Positions 7,182-15,504 of a DNA stretch of 38,048 bases are shown in pieces (position 1 is the stretch's first letter; every line of letters starts with the position of its first letter). This DNA comes from Ruminococcus sp. (lineage in GTDB: Bacteria > Bacillota_A > Clostridia > Oscillospirales > Ruminococcaceae): positions 1 through 38,048 of the forward strand of contig NZ_JAIKXF010000095.1 of NCBI RefSeq assembly GCF_024684275.1. The letters run 5' to 3'. The translations under genes and the position numbers were made by a program. Below the pieces are notes generated by a model. It was not told where the DNA came from. It was given only the letters and a program-made list of their open reading frames with translations, and searched no databases.

Positions 7182-7253
7182 ATATAATGTATATTTATAC
7201 GTAAAAATAAATTTGAAAGGAGCTTGCCGCTTAACAGCGGTCATTCTGACAAA

Positions 7254-9830
7254 ATGGACAATAAAACCAAAAAGGCTTCTGAGCAGCTCGTCCCTGCCGA
7301 CGATGAGCTTCGCGCGAAACCACACAAGAAAAAGAAGAAAAAACACAGCAAAGGCTTCATCATCTTCAAAAAGCTGATGACCGTCATCGCTACCACACTT
7401 CTTTCGCTGCTTCTGGTCATAATCATCACGGGTACTATCGTAAGCACCGCCCTGACTGTTTATGTCCTCAACTTCATGGACGACGCCACCAGCGTTACTC
7501 TGCAGCAGCTTGAATCGGGAAGCGATACCTACTTCTACTCAAACCACATCAATGAAGCAGGCGAGACCGAGCTCAAGGTCATGCACCGTGTACAGAACAA
7601 CTTCCAGCGTATCCCCGTCAGCATAGACAGGATACCCCAGCACGTCCGCAACTGCTTCGTTTATACTGAGGACGAGCGTTTCTACGTTCACGACGGTGTT
7701 GACTACAAGCGTACCTTCTCCGCCTTCCTCAATATGTTCCTGCACTTCTATGATACCGAGCAGGGTGGTTCGACTATCACTCAGCAGCTCATCAAGAACC
7801 TGTCAGGAGACGACAGACATACTCCCCAGCGTAAGATACGCGAGATATTCGCGGCTATGCAGCTGGAAAAGACCTACTCAAAGGACGAGATACTGGAAGA
7901 GTACCTCAACTACATCGGCTTCGGCGGAGCCTACAACGGCATACAGCTTGCTTCGCTGAAATACTTCGGCAAGGACGTTGACGACCTCACTATCCCCGAG
8001 GCGGCTGTTCTCGCAGCTATACCAAAGAGCCCTGAGGAATATGGTCCCTTTGTTATCTACCACAAGGACGACAATCCAAAGGAGCCTGTGGTAGTTGACG
8101 GACGCGCCAACAACAAGCCCCGTCAGGAGTACGTTCTCTACAAGCTCTATGAAAACGGCGCTATAACATTTGACGAGTATCAGGAATACCTGAAAACTCC
8201 CCTCGTATACACCGATTCTCCCGAGTATCTCGCAGCTCACCCCGAGCTCACTGCCGAGGAGGAGATCGAAAAGCAGAAGCAGAACAGCTGGATACTGGAC
8301 GCTGCCTACTTCGAGGCTATGGAAATCTTCAAGGAGAAGTACAACCTTGTTGACGAATGGCAGGCTCTCGATAAGATAAACAAGGGCGGCTACAGGATCT
8401 ATACCACCTACGACGAGAAGATGCAGGAGTACGTTGAAAACAGGCTCCTTGACATCAACAATATGGTCCCCGAGTATACCGTTAAAAAATGGGCTGATAC
8501 AAATGGTGACGGACAGGCTGAGGAATATCTCCCCCATATCGCATTTGTTGCTATGAACTACGACGGCGAGCTGCTCTGTGCTGTCGGCGACATCGGACCT
8601 AAGGTAGGTTCACTCGGCACAAACTACGCTGTACGTAAAGCAGACGGCCGTCAGATCGGTTCTACCGTAAAGCCTTTAACAGCTTATGGCTATGGTATTG
8701 AAACAGGTCAGATACACTGGGGTTCCACCGTATACGACTCCAAGCTTCCGGTCAGTGAAATTACAGGTGATGACGGTCAGCCCTGGCCTAACAACTACAT
8801 GGGCTCAGGCGGAAATGGTGCTCCTTTAAAGATATATCAGGCACTTCAGCAGTCCTACAATACTGTTCCCGCACAGCTCTGCTATAAGTTCGGTCTTGAC
8901 GAGGTATACAAGTTCGCCACCGAAAAGCTCGGACTTGAATTAGTCGCATATGATAAGGGCTACTCTCCTTTGTGTCTCGGCGGTCTCGACAAGGGCATCA
9001 CCCTTGAAAACCTTGTAAACGCCTATATCCCATACGGAAATCAGGGTATCTACAACGAGGCTCACATCATCACAAAGATAGAGGACAGCAGCCAGCAGAT
9101 AATCTATCAGAACAACGGAAACCCGAGACAGGCTGTTTCCGATGAGACTGCATGGGTAATGAACAGACTTCTCAAAAATGTTGTTGATAACGGTACAGGT
9201 ACTGCCGCTAAGCTCTACAACAAGGAAGTATGTGGCAAGACAGGTACTACTCAGGACTGGTACGACGAAGTATTCGTCGGTCTTACTCCCGACTTCGTCA
9301 GCGGTATGACAATGGGTTATAAGTACAAGAACCCTGCCCTCGACCTGCAGGGCATTGTATCCGCTCAGATATGGAAAAACATCATCGGCGATTACATCAC
9401 TACAGAGTACGCTGATACCTCTCCTTACTTTGAAAAGGTAAGCTCCGTAATCGAAGCACCTATGTGTACTGCTACAGGCGGTATCGCAGGTCAGTACTGC
9501 GGCAAGGGCATTACAGGCTACTGGAAGTCACAGGTCACTGAGGATTACTCACCTCCGTACTGCAGCGGCGGTCACGGCGGTTCATCTACACAGACAACAA
9601 CACAGGCTGCGAATAACTCAGGCGGTGCAGCAGGCGGCGGTGCAGCAGCTGGCGGCGATACAGGCGGCGGTGCAGCAGCTGGCGGTGACGCAGGCGGCGG
9701 TGCAGCAGCTGGCGGTGATACAGGCGGCGCAGCAGCTGGCGGTGACGCAGGCGGCGGTGCAGCAGCTGGCGGTGATGCAGGCGGCGGTGACGCTGGAGTT
9801 GCAGCAGGCGGCGGAGTTGTCGAATACTAA
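7254..9830 (+). CDS. Class A penicillin-binding protein (PBP1A family)
   Basis: A bifunctional peptidoglycan synthase of 858 residues from the ATG at 7254. After a Lys-rich cytoplasmic tail there is one membrane anchor (about 35-70). The GT51 glycosyltransferase has its catalytic Glu in TEDERFY (E139) and the QGGSTITQQLIKN motif. The transpeptidase motifs are GSTVKP (Ser470), SYN (Ser534) and KTGT (Lys662). The last ~75 residues are a low-complexity tail of a ten-residue GGGAAAGGDA/T unit, about five copies, unusual for this family. The start is uncertain: AAAGGAG at 7216 is 1 nt before an in-frame TTG (7224) and 31 nt before the ATG, with a hairpin between. The RNA methyltransferase gene follows after 14 nt. 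Confidence 0.92.
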   Translation: MDNKTKKASEQLVPADDELRAKPHKKKKKKHSKGFIIFKKLMTVIATTLLSLLLVIIITGTIVSTALTVYVLNFMDDATSVTLQQLESGSDTYFYSNHINEAGETELKVMHRVQNNFQRIPVSIDRIPQHVRNCFVYTEDERFYVHDGVDYKRTFSAFLNMFLHFYDTEQGGSTITQQLIKNLSGDDRHTPQRKIREIFAAMQLEKTYSKDEILEEYLNYIGFGGAYNGIQLASLKYFGKDVDDLTIPEAAVLAAIPKSPEEYGPFVIYHKDDNPKEPVVVDGRANNKPRQEYVLYKLYENGAITFDEYQEYLKTPLVYTDSPEYLAAHPELTAEEEIEKQKQNSWILDAAYFEAMEIFKEKYNLVDEWQALDKINKGGYRIYTTYDEKMQEYVENRLLDINNMVPEYTVKKWADTNGDGQAEEYLPHIAFVAMNYDGELLCAVGDIGPKVGSLGTNYAVRKADGRQIGSTVKPLTAYGYGIETGQIHWGSTVYDSKLPVSEITGDDGQPWPNNYMGSGGNGAPLKIYQALQQSYNTVPAQLCYKFGLDEVYKFATEKLGLELVAYDKGYSPLCLGGLDKGITLENLVNAYIPYGNQGIYNEAHIITKIEDSSQQIIYQNNGNPRQAVSDETAWVMNRLLKNVVDNGTGTAAKLYNKEVCGKTGTTQDWYDEVFVGLTPDFVSGMTMGYKYKNPALDLQGIVSAQIWKNIIGDYITTEYADTSPYFEKVSSVIEAPMCTATGGIAGQYCGKGITGYWKSQVTEDYSPPYCSGGHGGSSTQTTTQAANNSGGAAGGGAAAGGDTGGGAAAGGDAGGGAAAGGDTGGAAAGGDAGGGAAAGGDAGGGDAGVAAGGGVVEY
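9631..9790 (+). repeat. 30-bp tandem repeat coding the PBP tail
   Basis: About five tandem copies of a ~30 bp unit (GCAGGCGGCGGTGCAGCAGC then TGGCGGTGAC or ...GATA) encode Gly/Ala/Asp decapeptides. One copy lacks a Gly codon, indicating slippage in three-base steps that keeps the frame. Copy number is likely variable between strains. Confidence 0.8.
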
Positions 9831-9844
9831 TAACAGGTGATATT

Positions 9845-10960
9845 TTGAGCAATAATATAAGATTATGCTGCCCATGCCACTTTGGTCTGGAAAGCGTACT
9901 GAAATACGAAATACAAAAAATAGGCGGCACTGACCTTAAAGTCAGCGACGGCAAAATAAGCTTCACGGGCGACGAGAATATCCTCGCCCGTGCTAATCTC
10001 TGCCTTTCAACTGCGGAGAGAGTCCTTATCGAGCTTATAGAGTTCAAGGCAACCACCTTTGAGGAGCTTTTTCAGGGCGTAAGGGCTGTCGAGCTTGAAC
10101 GCTACATCGGTCCCGAGGACGCCTTTCCAGTAAAGGGCTATTCACTCAACTCTGCACTGCACAGTGTTCCCGACTGTCAGTCCATAGTAAAAAAAGCGGC
10201 AGTTGAACGCCTTAAATCCAAGTACAATATAAACTGGTTCGACGAGACAGGTCCGACGGTACAGATAAAATTCAGTATCCTCAAGGACGTTGTATCCCTT
10301 TATCTGGATACCAGCGGTGTGGGACTCCACAAGCGCGGCTACAGACGCAATTCCAACGCGGCACCTATCAAGGAGACTCTTGCGGCAGGCATAGTAGACC
10401 TTGCAAGAGTTCGTCCCGAATCCATAGTATGTGACCCCTTCTGCGGAAGCGGTACTATCCTTATCGAGGCTGCACTGAAGGCGCTGAAGATAGCTCCCGG
10501 TATCAACAGGCGCTTTGCCGCTGAAAAATGGAGCACATTTGACTCACGTATCTGGCAGGAGGAGCGCAAAAGAGCTATCGAAAACGTTGACCGCAGTGCT
10601 GAATTCCACGGCATAGGCGCAGATATTGACGATGCGGCTGTGGCGCTCACCCTTGACAACGCTCACAAGGCAGGTATCAAGTCACGACTGAAAATAGAGC
10701 AGGCTGACATCACGAAATTCGTACAGCCCGAAAATTCCATCGTTATCTGCAATCCTCCCTATGGCGAAAGGCTTCTTGAGCTGAGAGAGGCAGAGGACAT
10801 ATACCGCAAAATGGGCAGAGTTCTCGGAAAGGGCGGGAGTAAGCAGAGCTACATCATCTCACCTCATGAGGAGTTCGAGAAGTTCTTCGGCACAGAAGCC
10901 CACAAGCGCAGAAAGCTCTACAACGGCATGATAAAATGCCAGCTTTATATGTATTTTTAA
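9845..10960 (+). CDS. THUMP-domain RNA N2-guanine methyltransferase (RlmL/YpsC-like)
   Basis: The protein has 371 residues: an N-terminal ferredoxin-like and THUMP RNA-binding part (about 1-160) and a C-terminal Rossmann methyltransferase. The SAM loop is CDPFCGSGTILIEAAL (about 197-212) and the catalytic motif IV is NPPYGERL (about 304-311), diagnostic of N2-guanine methylation. The closest known relatives methylate 23S rRNA (E. coli RlmL N-terminal module, Bacillus YpsC). Translation begins at TTG 9845 behind CAGGTGA. It is probably in an operon with the PBP gene 14 nt upstream; the exact rRNA position cannot be told from sequence. Confidence 0.88.
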   Translation: MSNNIRLCCPCHFGLESVLKYEIQKIGGTDLKVSDGKISFTGDENILARANLCLSTAERVLIELIEFKATTFEELFQGVRAVELERYIGPEDAFPVKGYSLNSALHSVPDCQSIVKKAAVERLKSKYNINWFDETGPTVQIKFSILKDVVSLYLDTSGVGLHKRGYRRNSNAAPIKETLAAGIVDLARVRPESIVCDPFCGSGTILIEAALKALKIAPGINRRFAAEKWSTFDSRIWQEERKRAIENVDRSAEFHGIGADIDDAAVALTLDNAHKAGIKSRLKIEQADITKFVQPENSIVICNPPYGERLLELREAEDIYRKMGRVLGKGGSKQSYIISPHEEFEKFFGTEAHKRRKLYNGMIKCQLYMYF

Positions 10961-10993
10961 ACACTCAAACTTCATATAACTAATAACGGGATT

Positions 10994-11197
10994 CCAAAGG
11001 GACTGTGTTCCTTTGGCAGAGTCCAGAGACAGCGTCTCTGGTGGGGTGTGGGGCAAAGCCCCGCAGTTACAAAGCGCTCCGCAAAGGGTGAATTGAAAAA
11101 CAGTCCGGTGGACTGTTTTTCAAAAGGGAACGCCCTGCAAGTGAGGGCGTTCCCTTTTGAAAATATAAAAACAAAAGCTCCGTATCAACGGAGCTTT
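10994..11197. repeat. Array of six stem-loops in a 253-bp spacer
   Basis: The gap between the methyltransferase and ComF genes has no ORF but six successive hairpins. They are CCAAAGG/CCTTTGG (10994-11016), CCAGAGAC/GTCTCTGG (11023-11041), GGGGC/GCCCC (11050-11062), a 12-bp perfect stem (11095-11121), a 16-bp perfect stem (11121-11159) and AAAGCTCCG/CGGAGCTTT (11174-11197). The stem at 11095-11121, followed by AAAAGGG, is not a classic terminator; several of these read like dispersed intergenic palindromes. Confidence 0.8.
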
Positions 11198-11213
11198 AAA
11201 TTTAGGTGATGAT

Positions 11214-11882
11214 ATGAGATATTTATTGAAACGTCGGCTTCTGCACCTGTTCTACCCTACTCGCTGTCCTGTATGCGGAGATATTATCGGTGCTATGGAG
11301 CGTTTCTGCGCGGAATGTACGTCAAAGCTCAGCATATACAGCGGCAGCTTCAATATCGAGGGCGCAGAGAGCTTCACTGCCGCATTTGACTACGACGAGA
11401 ACATAAAGCCAGCCATATTTCTGCTGAAAAACGGCACTGACGGCAACGCCGCCTATGCTCTCGGCGAAGCTCTTGCCCAGCGTCTGAAAGCCGATAATAC
11501 CGCTGATAAAGCTGACGTTATTATCCCTGCACCCATGCATAAACGGGATATTCACAGGCGCGGCTTCAATCAGTCGGTGCTCATCGCCCGTGAGGCAGGC
11601 AGAGTTCTCGGGCTTCCTGTTGATACAAAGTCTGTAGTCAAGTCCCGTCACACTCACTCGCAAAAGGAGCTTAGCCGCGGCAGCAGAGCCTTGAATCTTA
11701 AAAGCGCATTCACAGCTTCTGCGGACATCAGCGGAAAGAATGTGCTGCTCATTGATGACATCTGCACTACGGGAAGTACTCTCCGCGAGATAACCTCAGC
11801 GCTGAAAAAGGCAGGAGCAGCTAAGGTGTACTGCGCCTGCTGCTGCAAAACGCGCTCACGTAAGTACGAATCGGAAATATAA
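11214..11882 (+). CDS. ComF family phosphoribosyltransferase-like protein
   Basis: The product has 222 residues. An N-terminal zinc ribbon (CPVCGD near 18-23, FCAEC near 32-36) is followed by a PRTase fold with the PRPP loop VLLIDDICTTGSTL. HRRGFNQS in the middle is the ComF/GntX signature. ComF assists DNA uptake in competent bacteria, and GntX-like relatives have other roles. AGGTGAT precedes the ATG. No other competence genes are visible. A strong hairpin (11964-11998) follows. Confidence 0.88.
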   Translation: MRYLLKRRLLHLFYPTRCPVCGDIIGAMERFCAECTSKLSIYSGSFNIEGAESFTAAFDYDENIKPAIFLLKNGTDGNAAYALGEALAQRLKADNTADKADVIIPAPMHKRDIHRRGFNQSVLIAREAGRVLGLPVDTKSVVKSRHTHSQKELSRGSRALNLKSAFTASADISGKNVLLIDDICTTGSTLREITSALKKAGAAKVYCACCCKTRSRKYESEI

Positions 11883-11939
11883 CTCCCCTTAAAAAGGGAA
11901 ATGCGCCGCAGCATTTGGGAATACTGTGGCGCTTTTTGA

Positions 11940-11959
11940 GAAAAGGATCAGAATGATCC
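11940..11959 (-). terminator. Small terminator on minus after the dockerin/beta-helix gene
   Basis: On the minus strand GGATCA-ttc-TGATCC is followed by TTTTCTC. Together with the larger hairpin at 11964-11998 it would end the transcript of the gene at 12024-15281. Confidence 0.55.
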
Positions 11960-11963
11960 GGAA

Positions 11964-11998
11964 GCCGTCTTGCGGCAATACTGCTGCCGCAAGACGGC
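11964..11998 (+). terminator. Strong 14-bp hairpin terminator after comF-like gene
   Basis: A perfect 14-bp stem (GCCGTCTTGCGGCA / TGCCGCAAGACGGC) with a 7-nt loop is followed on plus by ATTTTCTCG. It lies between converging genes and could serve both strands. Confidence 0.8.
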
Positions 11999-12023
11999 AT
12001 TTTCTCGTATTGCTCATATTTGA

Positions 12024-15000
12024 TTATTTGATAGCAGTGCCGCCTGTCAGCGTACCGCCGTAAGCGGCAAGCTGAGTCTGATCAACCTGCTGAAAATATG
12101 TCGAACCGCTGAGAGTTCCGCCTGTATAGAAGGAAGCTCCAGATGTGCCTGTGCCGCCTGCCTTCAGCTGGCTGACAGCCTTGTCAACTATAAATGAAAC
12201 TATTACCTTTTCGTCGCTGCCCACAAGGGAAAGCCTTGTGTCTGCGCTTACGGAAGAGCTCTTGGATACAGATGCAGTCATTTCGCTGCCGCCCATGCTC
12301 ATACCGCCTGACGGACAGTTGGACACCCATGTTCCGCCGTTTACCTTGATAGTGCTGCCGCCATCACCGCAGTCAAAGGGCTCATTGCCGTTTGAAACGA
12401 AGCAGCCGCCGTTTATCTCGATATTGCCGTTGGAATCAAAGCCGTCATGGTCGCCGTTGGCAGCATTGACTATTGCAAAGCCGCCGTTGAACTGCATGAG
12501 GTAGTCTCCTGAGCTGCCGCCGAAGCCGCCTCCTCCGAAGCCACCGCCGCCCTGTCCCCAAGGCATACCTGTATTGCCGCCGCCTGAACCGTCGCTGCCG
12601 CCTGCTGCATTGAAGCCGTCGTCAGTTGAGTTCACGATAACAGAACCGCTGTTCTGGTAAATTTTCTGAGCTTCTATACCCTCGTAGCACTTTTCGGCGT
12701 AAATAACGACGTCATCGTATTTGCCGCTGTCCTTTGTGCCGATGGTGAGAGTATGGTCTGCGTGAGCACCGTCGTCAGCAGATGAGAGCTTTATCTCACC
12801 GCCTGTAAGTGTCATATCACCGCCGCAGTGCATACAGTCATCGGAAGAATCGATGCTGAGCTTACCGCCGCTTATGATGATATTGCCGACGCTCTGCCAT
12901 GAAGTGCCTGCTTCGTCATAAAGCCCTACTGCCTTTATGCCCTTTGCGGAGATATCGGTCTTGTTGGCGTTTCCGTCCATACCGAAGTCTCCTCCTCCGC
13001 CGGGTCTGCCCCAGCCGCCCTGATTGCCGCCTGTATTTGTGCCGCTGCCTGTGTAGGAGCTGCCCTCATAGGTCTTGATGGTCAGGTCGCCGCCGCTCAT
13101 ATCAAAGAACTGCTCAGCTGAGATACCGTCTGCGTAGGATTCAATATTTATAGTACCGCCGTTGACAGCAACAACGCCCAGCTGCTTTGCTGTTGAAGAA
13201 GCCTCTGTGGAAGTTGCCTTGATGCCGTCGCCTGCTTTTGTCTTTATTGTAACGGACAGGTCTGAGTAATCAACCTCTGTGCCGTCTGATGAGGTATTGC
13301 CGATAGTAACGCTGTCCTTGCCGCGGATACCGTCGTCAGCAGCGTTTACCACCAGTGTGCCGTTGTATATCTTGATATCGTCCTTTCCGACGATACCGTC
13401 CGCAGCGTTGCCGTTTACCGTAAGCTTGCCCTTACCCTTGAACTTTATATCGTCCTTGGAGTAGATAGCTCCGGTATCGCCGTCTGCGTTGGTGTAGCTT
13501 TCGCCGTCAGAAATAGTGTTTTCAGTGCCGTTCTTAGCGACAATTACGACCTCGTCTGCGATAGATGCTATATATATAGGAGAATTTTCAGTGTTTGTAA
13601 GGCTCATGCCGCTGAGATCAAGCTCAACGACGCCGTCGGGATAGACAGTCTTGTCAACATCGACAACGATCTGTCCGCCAGTCATCTCGCCGGTTACTGT
13701 AAAAACACCGGGCTGAGATATAGTGCAGATGTTGTTCTCCACCTTTGCCTCGGAAGAAGCATTAGTTGCCATACCCGAATCGGAAAGAGTGATCGTAAGA
13801 CTGTCCGGAGACTGTGCCGGTGCGGGAACTACATCGCTTTTGGAAAGTCCTGCGGGATCTACATTATCGAAAACAGTTACAAGACTGAGCTGGAACTGTG
13901 TCTGCTTGCCATCTGTATGAGTTACAGCATTACCTGTGGACAGATTCACAAAGCCGCATGATTTAGCACCGTTTATGGACTTGTCGCTGATAAGAACATA
14001 CTTGAACTTCTTGGTATACTTCACATCAAGTCCGCTGACAGCTATTGAGTTGTCCTTCTTCCATGTGCCGTCCTTCTCATTTGTTGCATCAGCAATGCAG
14101 TTGAGAAGTGCTGTAGTCTGTGTAGTGCCTGTCATCAGCTTTTCGTCTGCCTGATTATCGGTAGCCGTAGCAATAACAGTACCGCCTGTGATATTGATGC
14201 CTGTAACTGCGGTAAGTCCGCGGTCACCGCCTGCAACGAGTCTGCCGCCGCTGATGTCGATAGTGGTCTCAGCCTGTACAGCGTCATTGCCTGCCTTGAT
14301 AGTTGCAGAACCGCCCTCAAAAGCAACAGCGTCCTTTGTGGACTTGATACCGTCGCCTGTAGCGTCGATGGTAACAGTACCGCTCTTTACGGTAATTGAC
14401 TTCTTAGCCTTTACAGCGTCAGTCTTAGTTTCTGAGTTATTTGTAGTAATATTTATCTTACCGCCGTTTATCTTAATGTCGTTGTTGCAGGATACAGCGT
14501 CCTGAGTATTAGCGGTGATATTGAGAACACCGTTGCCCTTTTCGCCGCCCTTGAAGGTAATATCGTCCTTAGCCTCAATAAGAGCAGCCTTAGCGAAGTC
14601 ACCTGCGTAAGCAGTATCGCCGTCGGTGATAGTATTCTCAGTACCGTCAACGATATTGACAGATGTATTCTCAGCGTTTGTAACAAGGATAGCAGGAGCG
14701 CTCTTGCCTGTGATATTCACGCCGTTCAGGAATATCTTTACAGTCTCGGCGTCGGCAGCCGCATCAGCTATATTTACATTGATCTGACCGTCACTAAGAG
14801 TACCGTCGATGTAGAACTCACCCGAATGAGTGATAGTTACCGTAGTACCGTCAACTGTGGCATTTTCGCCCTCTACCGTGATAGAAGAATCCTTGAAATG
14901 TATCTTTGTTGCCTCAGCAGCAGGTGGATCCACATTGGTCTTGCCGCTGCTGATCTCGCCCTTGCCGAGAAGATAAAGCTGTATAGCCAGTGCATCATCA

Positions 15001-15281
15001 GTGGAAACGCCGTCAGCTTTTCCGTTGCAGTCCGCATTCTTCCAGCCCTGCTCGGTGATAGCGTGTTCGTCAGTTCCGCCCATACCGTACTTATTAGGAT
15101 TTGCCATTGCCTGCATGATGAGCACTACGTCTGACATATCAACGCTGCCGTCGCAGTTTGCGTCGCCAACGACCGTTGAAGCTGATGTTTCTGCCGCATA
15201 GCTGACAGCAGGAAGTGCCGCAGCAGCGATGCAGGCAGCCGAAAGCCCAGCAAAGAGCTTTTTCAAGCCATTGTTTCTCAT
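12024..15281 (-). CDS. Secreted N-terminal dockerin protein with two Cthe_2159-like beta-helix domains
   Basis: The product has 1085 residues. The ATG at 15281 follows AAGGAG and opens a signal peptide (LKKLFAGLSAACIAAAALPA, cleavage near residue 30). A type I dockerin comes first (about 38-108), with loops DANCDGSVDMSD and ADCNGKADGVSTDD. Two tandem copies of the carbohydrate-binding domain of the Cthe_2159/DUF4353 type follow (about 125-460 and 510-1085). Each starts with a GEFYIDG or GVFTVTG strand motif and runs through many short beta-helix rungs (INGGKINI, ITGGTVIA, DGIKS/DGIRG). Two Gly-rich insertions lie in the second copy (near GGWGRPGGGG and GGGGFGGGGF). Clostridium thermocellum Cthe_2159 binds cellulose and polygalacturonate; lyase activity is unproven. 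This protein is probably a cellulosomal or cell-surface fibre-binding component. Confidence 0.85.
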   Translation of the reverse strand: MRNNGLKKLFAGLSAACIAAAALPAVSYAAETSASTVVGDANCDGSVDMSDVVLIMQAMANPNKYGMGGTDEHAITEQGWKNADCNGKADGVSTDDALAIQLYLLGKGEISSGKTNVDPPAAEATKIHFKDSSITVEGENATVDGTTVTITHSGEFYIDGTLSDGQINVNIADAAADAETVKIFLNGVNITGKSAPAILVTNAENTSVNIVDGTENTITDGDTAYAGDFAKAALIEAKDDITFKGGEKGNGVLNITANTQDAVSCNNDIKINGGKINITTNNSETKTDAVKAKKSITVKSGTVTIDATGDGIKSTKDAVAFEGGSATIKAGNDAVQAETTIDISGGRLVAGGDRGLTAVTGINITGGTVIATATDNQADEKLMTGTTQTTALLNCIADATNEKDGTWKKDNSIAVSGLDVKYTKKFKYVLISDKSINGAKSCGFVNLSTGNAVTHTDGKQTQFQLSLVTVFDNVDPAGLSKSDVVPAPAQSPDSLTITLSDSGMATNASSEAKVENNICTISQPGVFTVTGEMTGGQIVVDVDKTVYPDGVVELDLSGMSLTNTENSPIYIASIADEVVIVAKNGTENTISDGESYTNADGDTGAIYSKDDIKFKGKGKLTVNGNAADGIVGKDDIKIYNGTLVVNAADDGIRGKDSVTIGNTSSDGTEVDYSDLSVTIKTKAGDGIKATSTEASSTAKQLGVVAVNGGTINIESYADGISAEQFFDMSGGDLTIKTYEGSSYTGSGTNTGGNQGGWGRPGGGGDFGMDGNANKTDISAKGIKAVGLYDEAGTSWQSVGNIIISGGKLSIDSSDDCMHCGGDMTLTGGEIKLSSADDGAHADHTLTIGTKDSGKYDDVVIYAEKCYEGIEAQKIYQNSGSVIVNSTDDGFNAAGGSDGSGGGNTGMPWGQGGGGFGGGGFGGSSGDYLMQFNGGFAIVNAANGDHDGFDSNGNIEINGGCFVSNGNEPFDCGDGGSTIKVNGGTWVSNCPSGGMSMGGSEMTASVSKSSSVSADTRLSLVGSDEKVIVSFIVDKAVSQLKAGGTGTSGASFYTGGTLSGSTYFQQVDQTQLAAYGGTLTGGTAIK

Positions 15282-15354
15282 AAATATCAAACTCCTTAAT
15301 TTTAATATCACCTTATTTTTCATAACCAACCCATATAATTCATCTTACGGGTAT

Positions 15355-15411
15355 ATTATAAAATGGTCACCTTAAAATAATCTTAAAATTCCCTTAATTT
15401 GTCTTTAAGAT
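15355..15411 (-). promoter_or_regulatory. Response-regulator-type promoter: four 11-bp direct repeats before a -10 box
   Basis: On plus the octamers at 15371 (CTTAAAAT), 15382 (CTTAAAAT), 15393 (CTTAATTT) and 15404 (TTTAAGAT) are spaced exactly 11 bp. Read on minus they are ATTTTAAG-type direct repeats, the last ending 10 bp before a TATAAT (15355-15360) that has no good -35 box. This geometry is that of OmpR/PhoB-family activator sites overlapping the -35. The resulting transcript would begin ~66 nt before the ATG at 15281. Confidence 0.6.
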
Positions 15412-15441
15412 TACTATTTAGCGACTGCTAAGGTTATTTAA

Positions 15442-15470
15442 ATTATAACAAATGTTATAATTAATGTCAA
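15442..15470 (-). promoter_or_regulatory. Perfect sigma-A promoter (distal) of the dockerin/beta-helix gene
   Basis: TTGACA (15465-15470) and TATAAT (15442-15447) are separated by 17 bp on the minus strand. A transcript from here would run through the 11-bp repeats at 15371-15411 and have a ~150 nt leader. It lies only ~35 bp beyond the asnB stop codon. Confidence 0.85.
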
Positions 15471-15504
15471 TATTCAGATATGTCTTAGTAAAAAATAGAA
15501 CTAT

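Noticed and set aside
7878..8537. Minus-strand 219-codon frame opposite the PBP
   Set aside because: Shadow of the PBP coding frame; no promoter or ribosome site and the plus frame has clear catalytic motifs.
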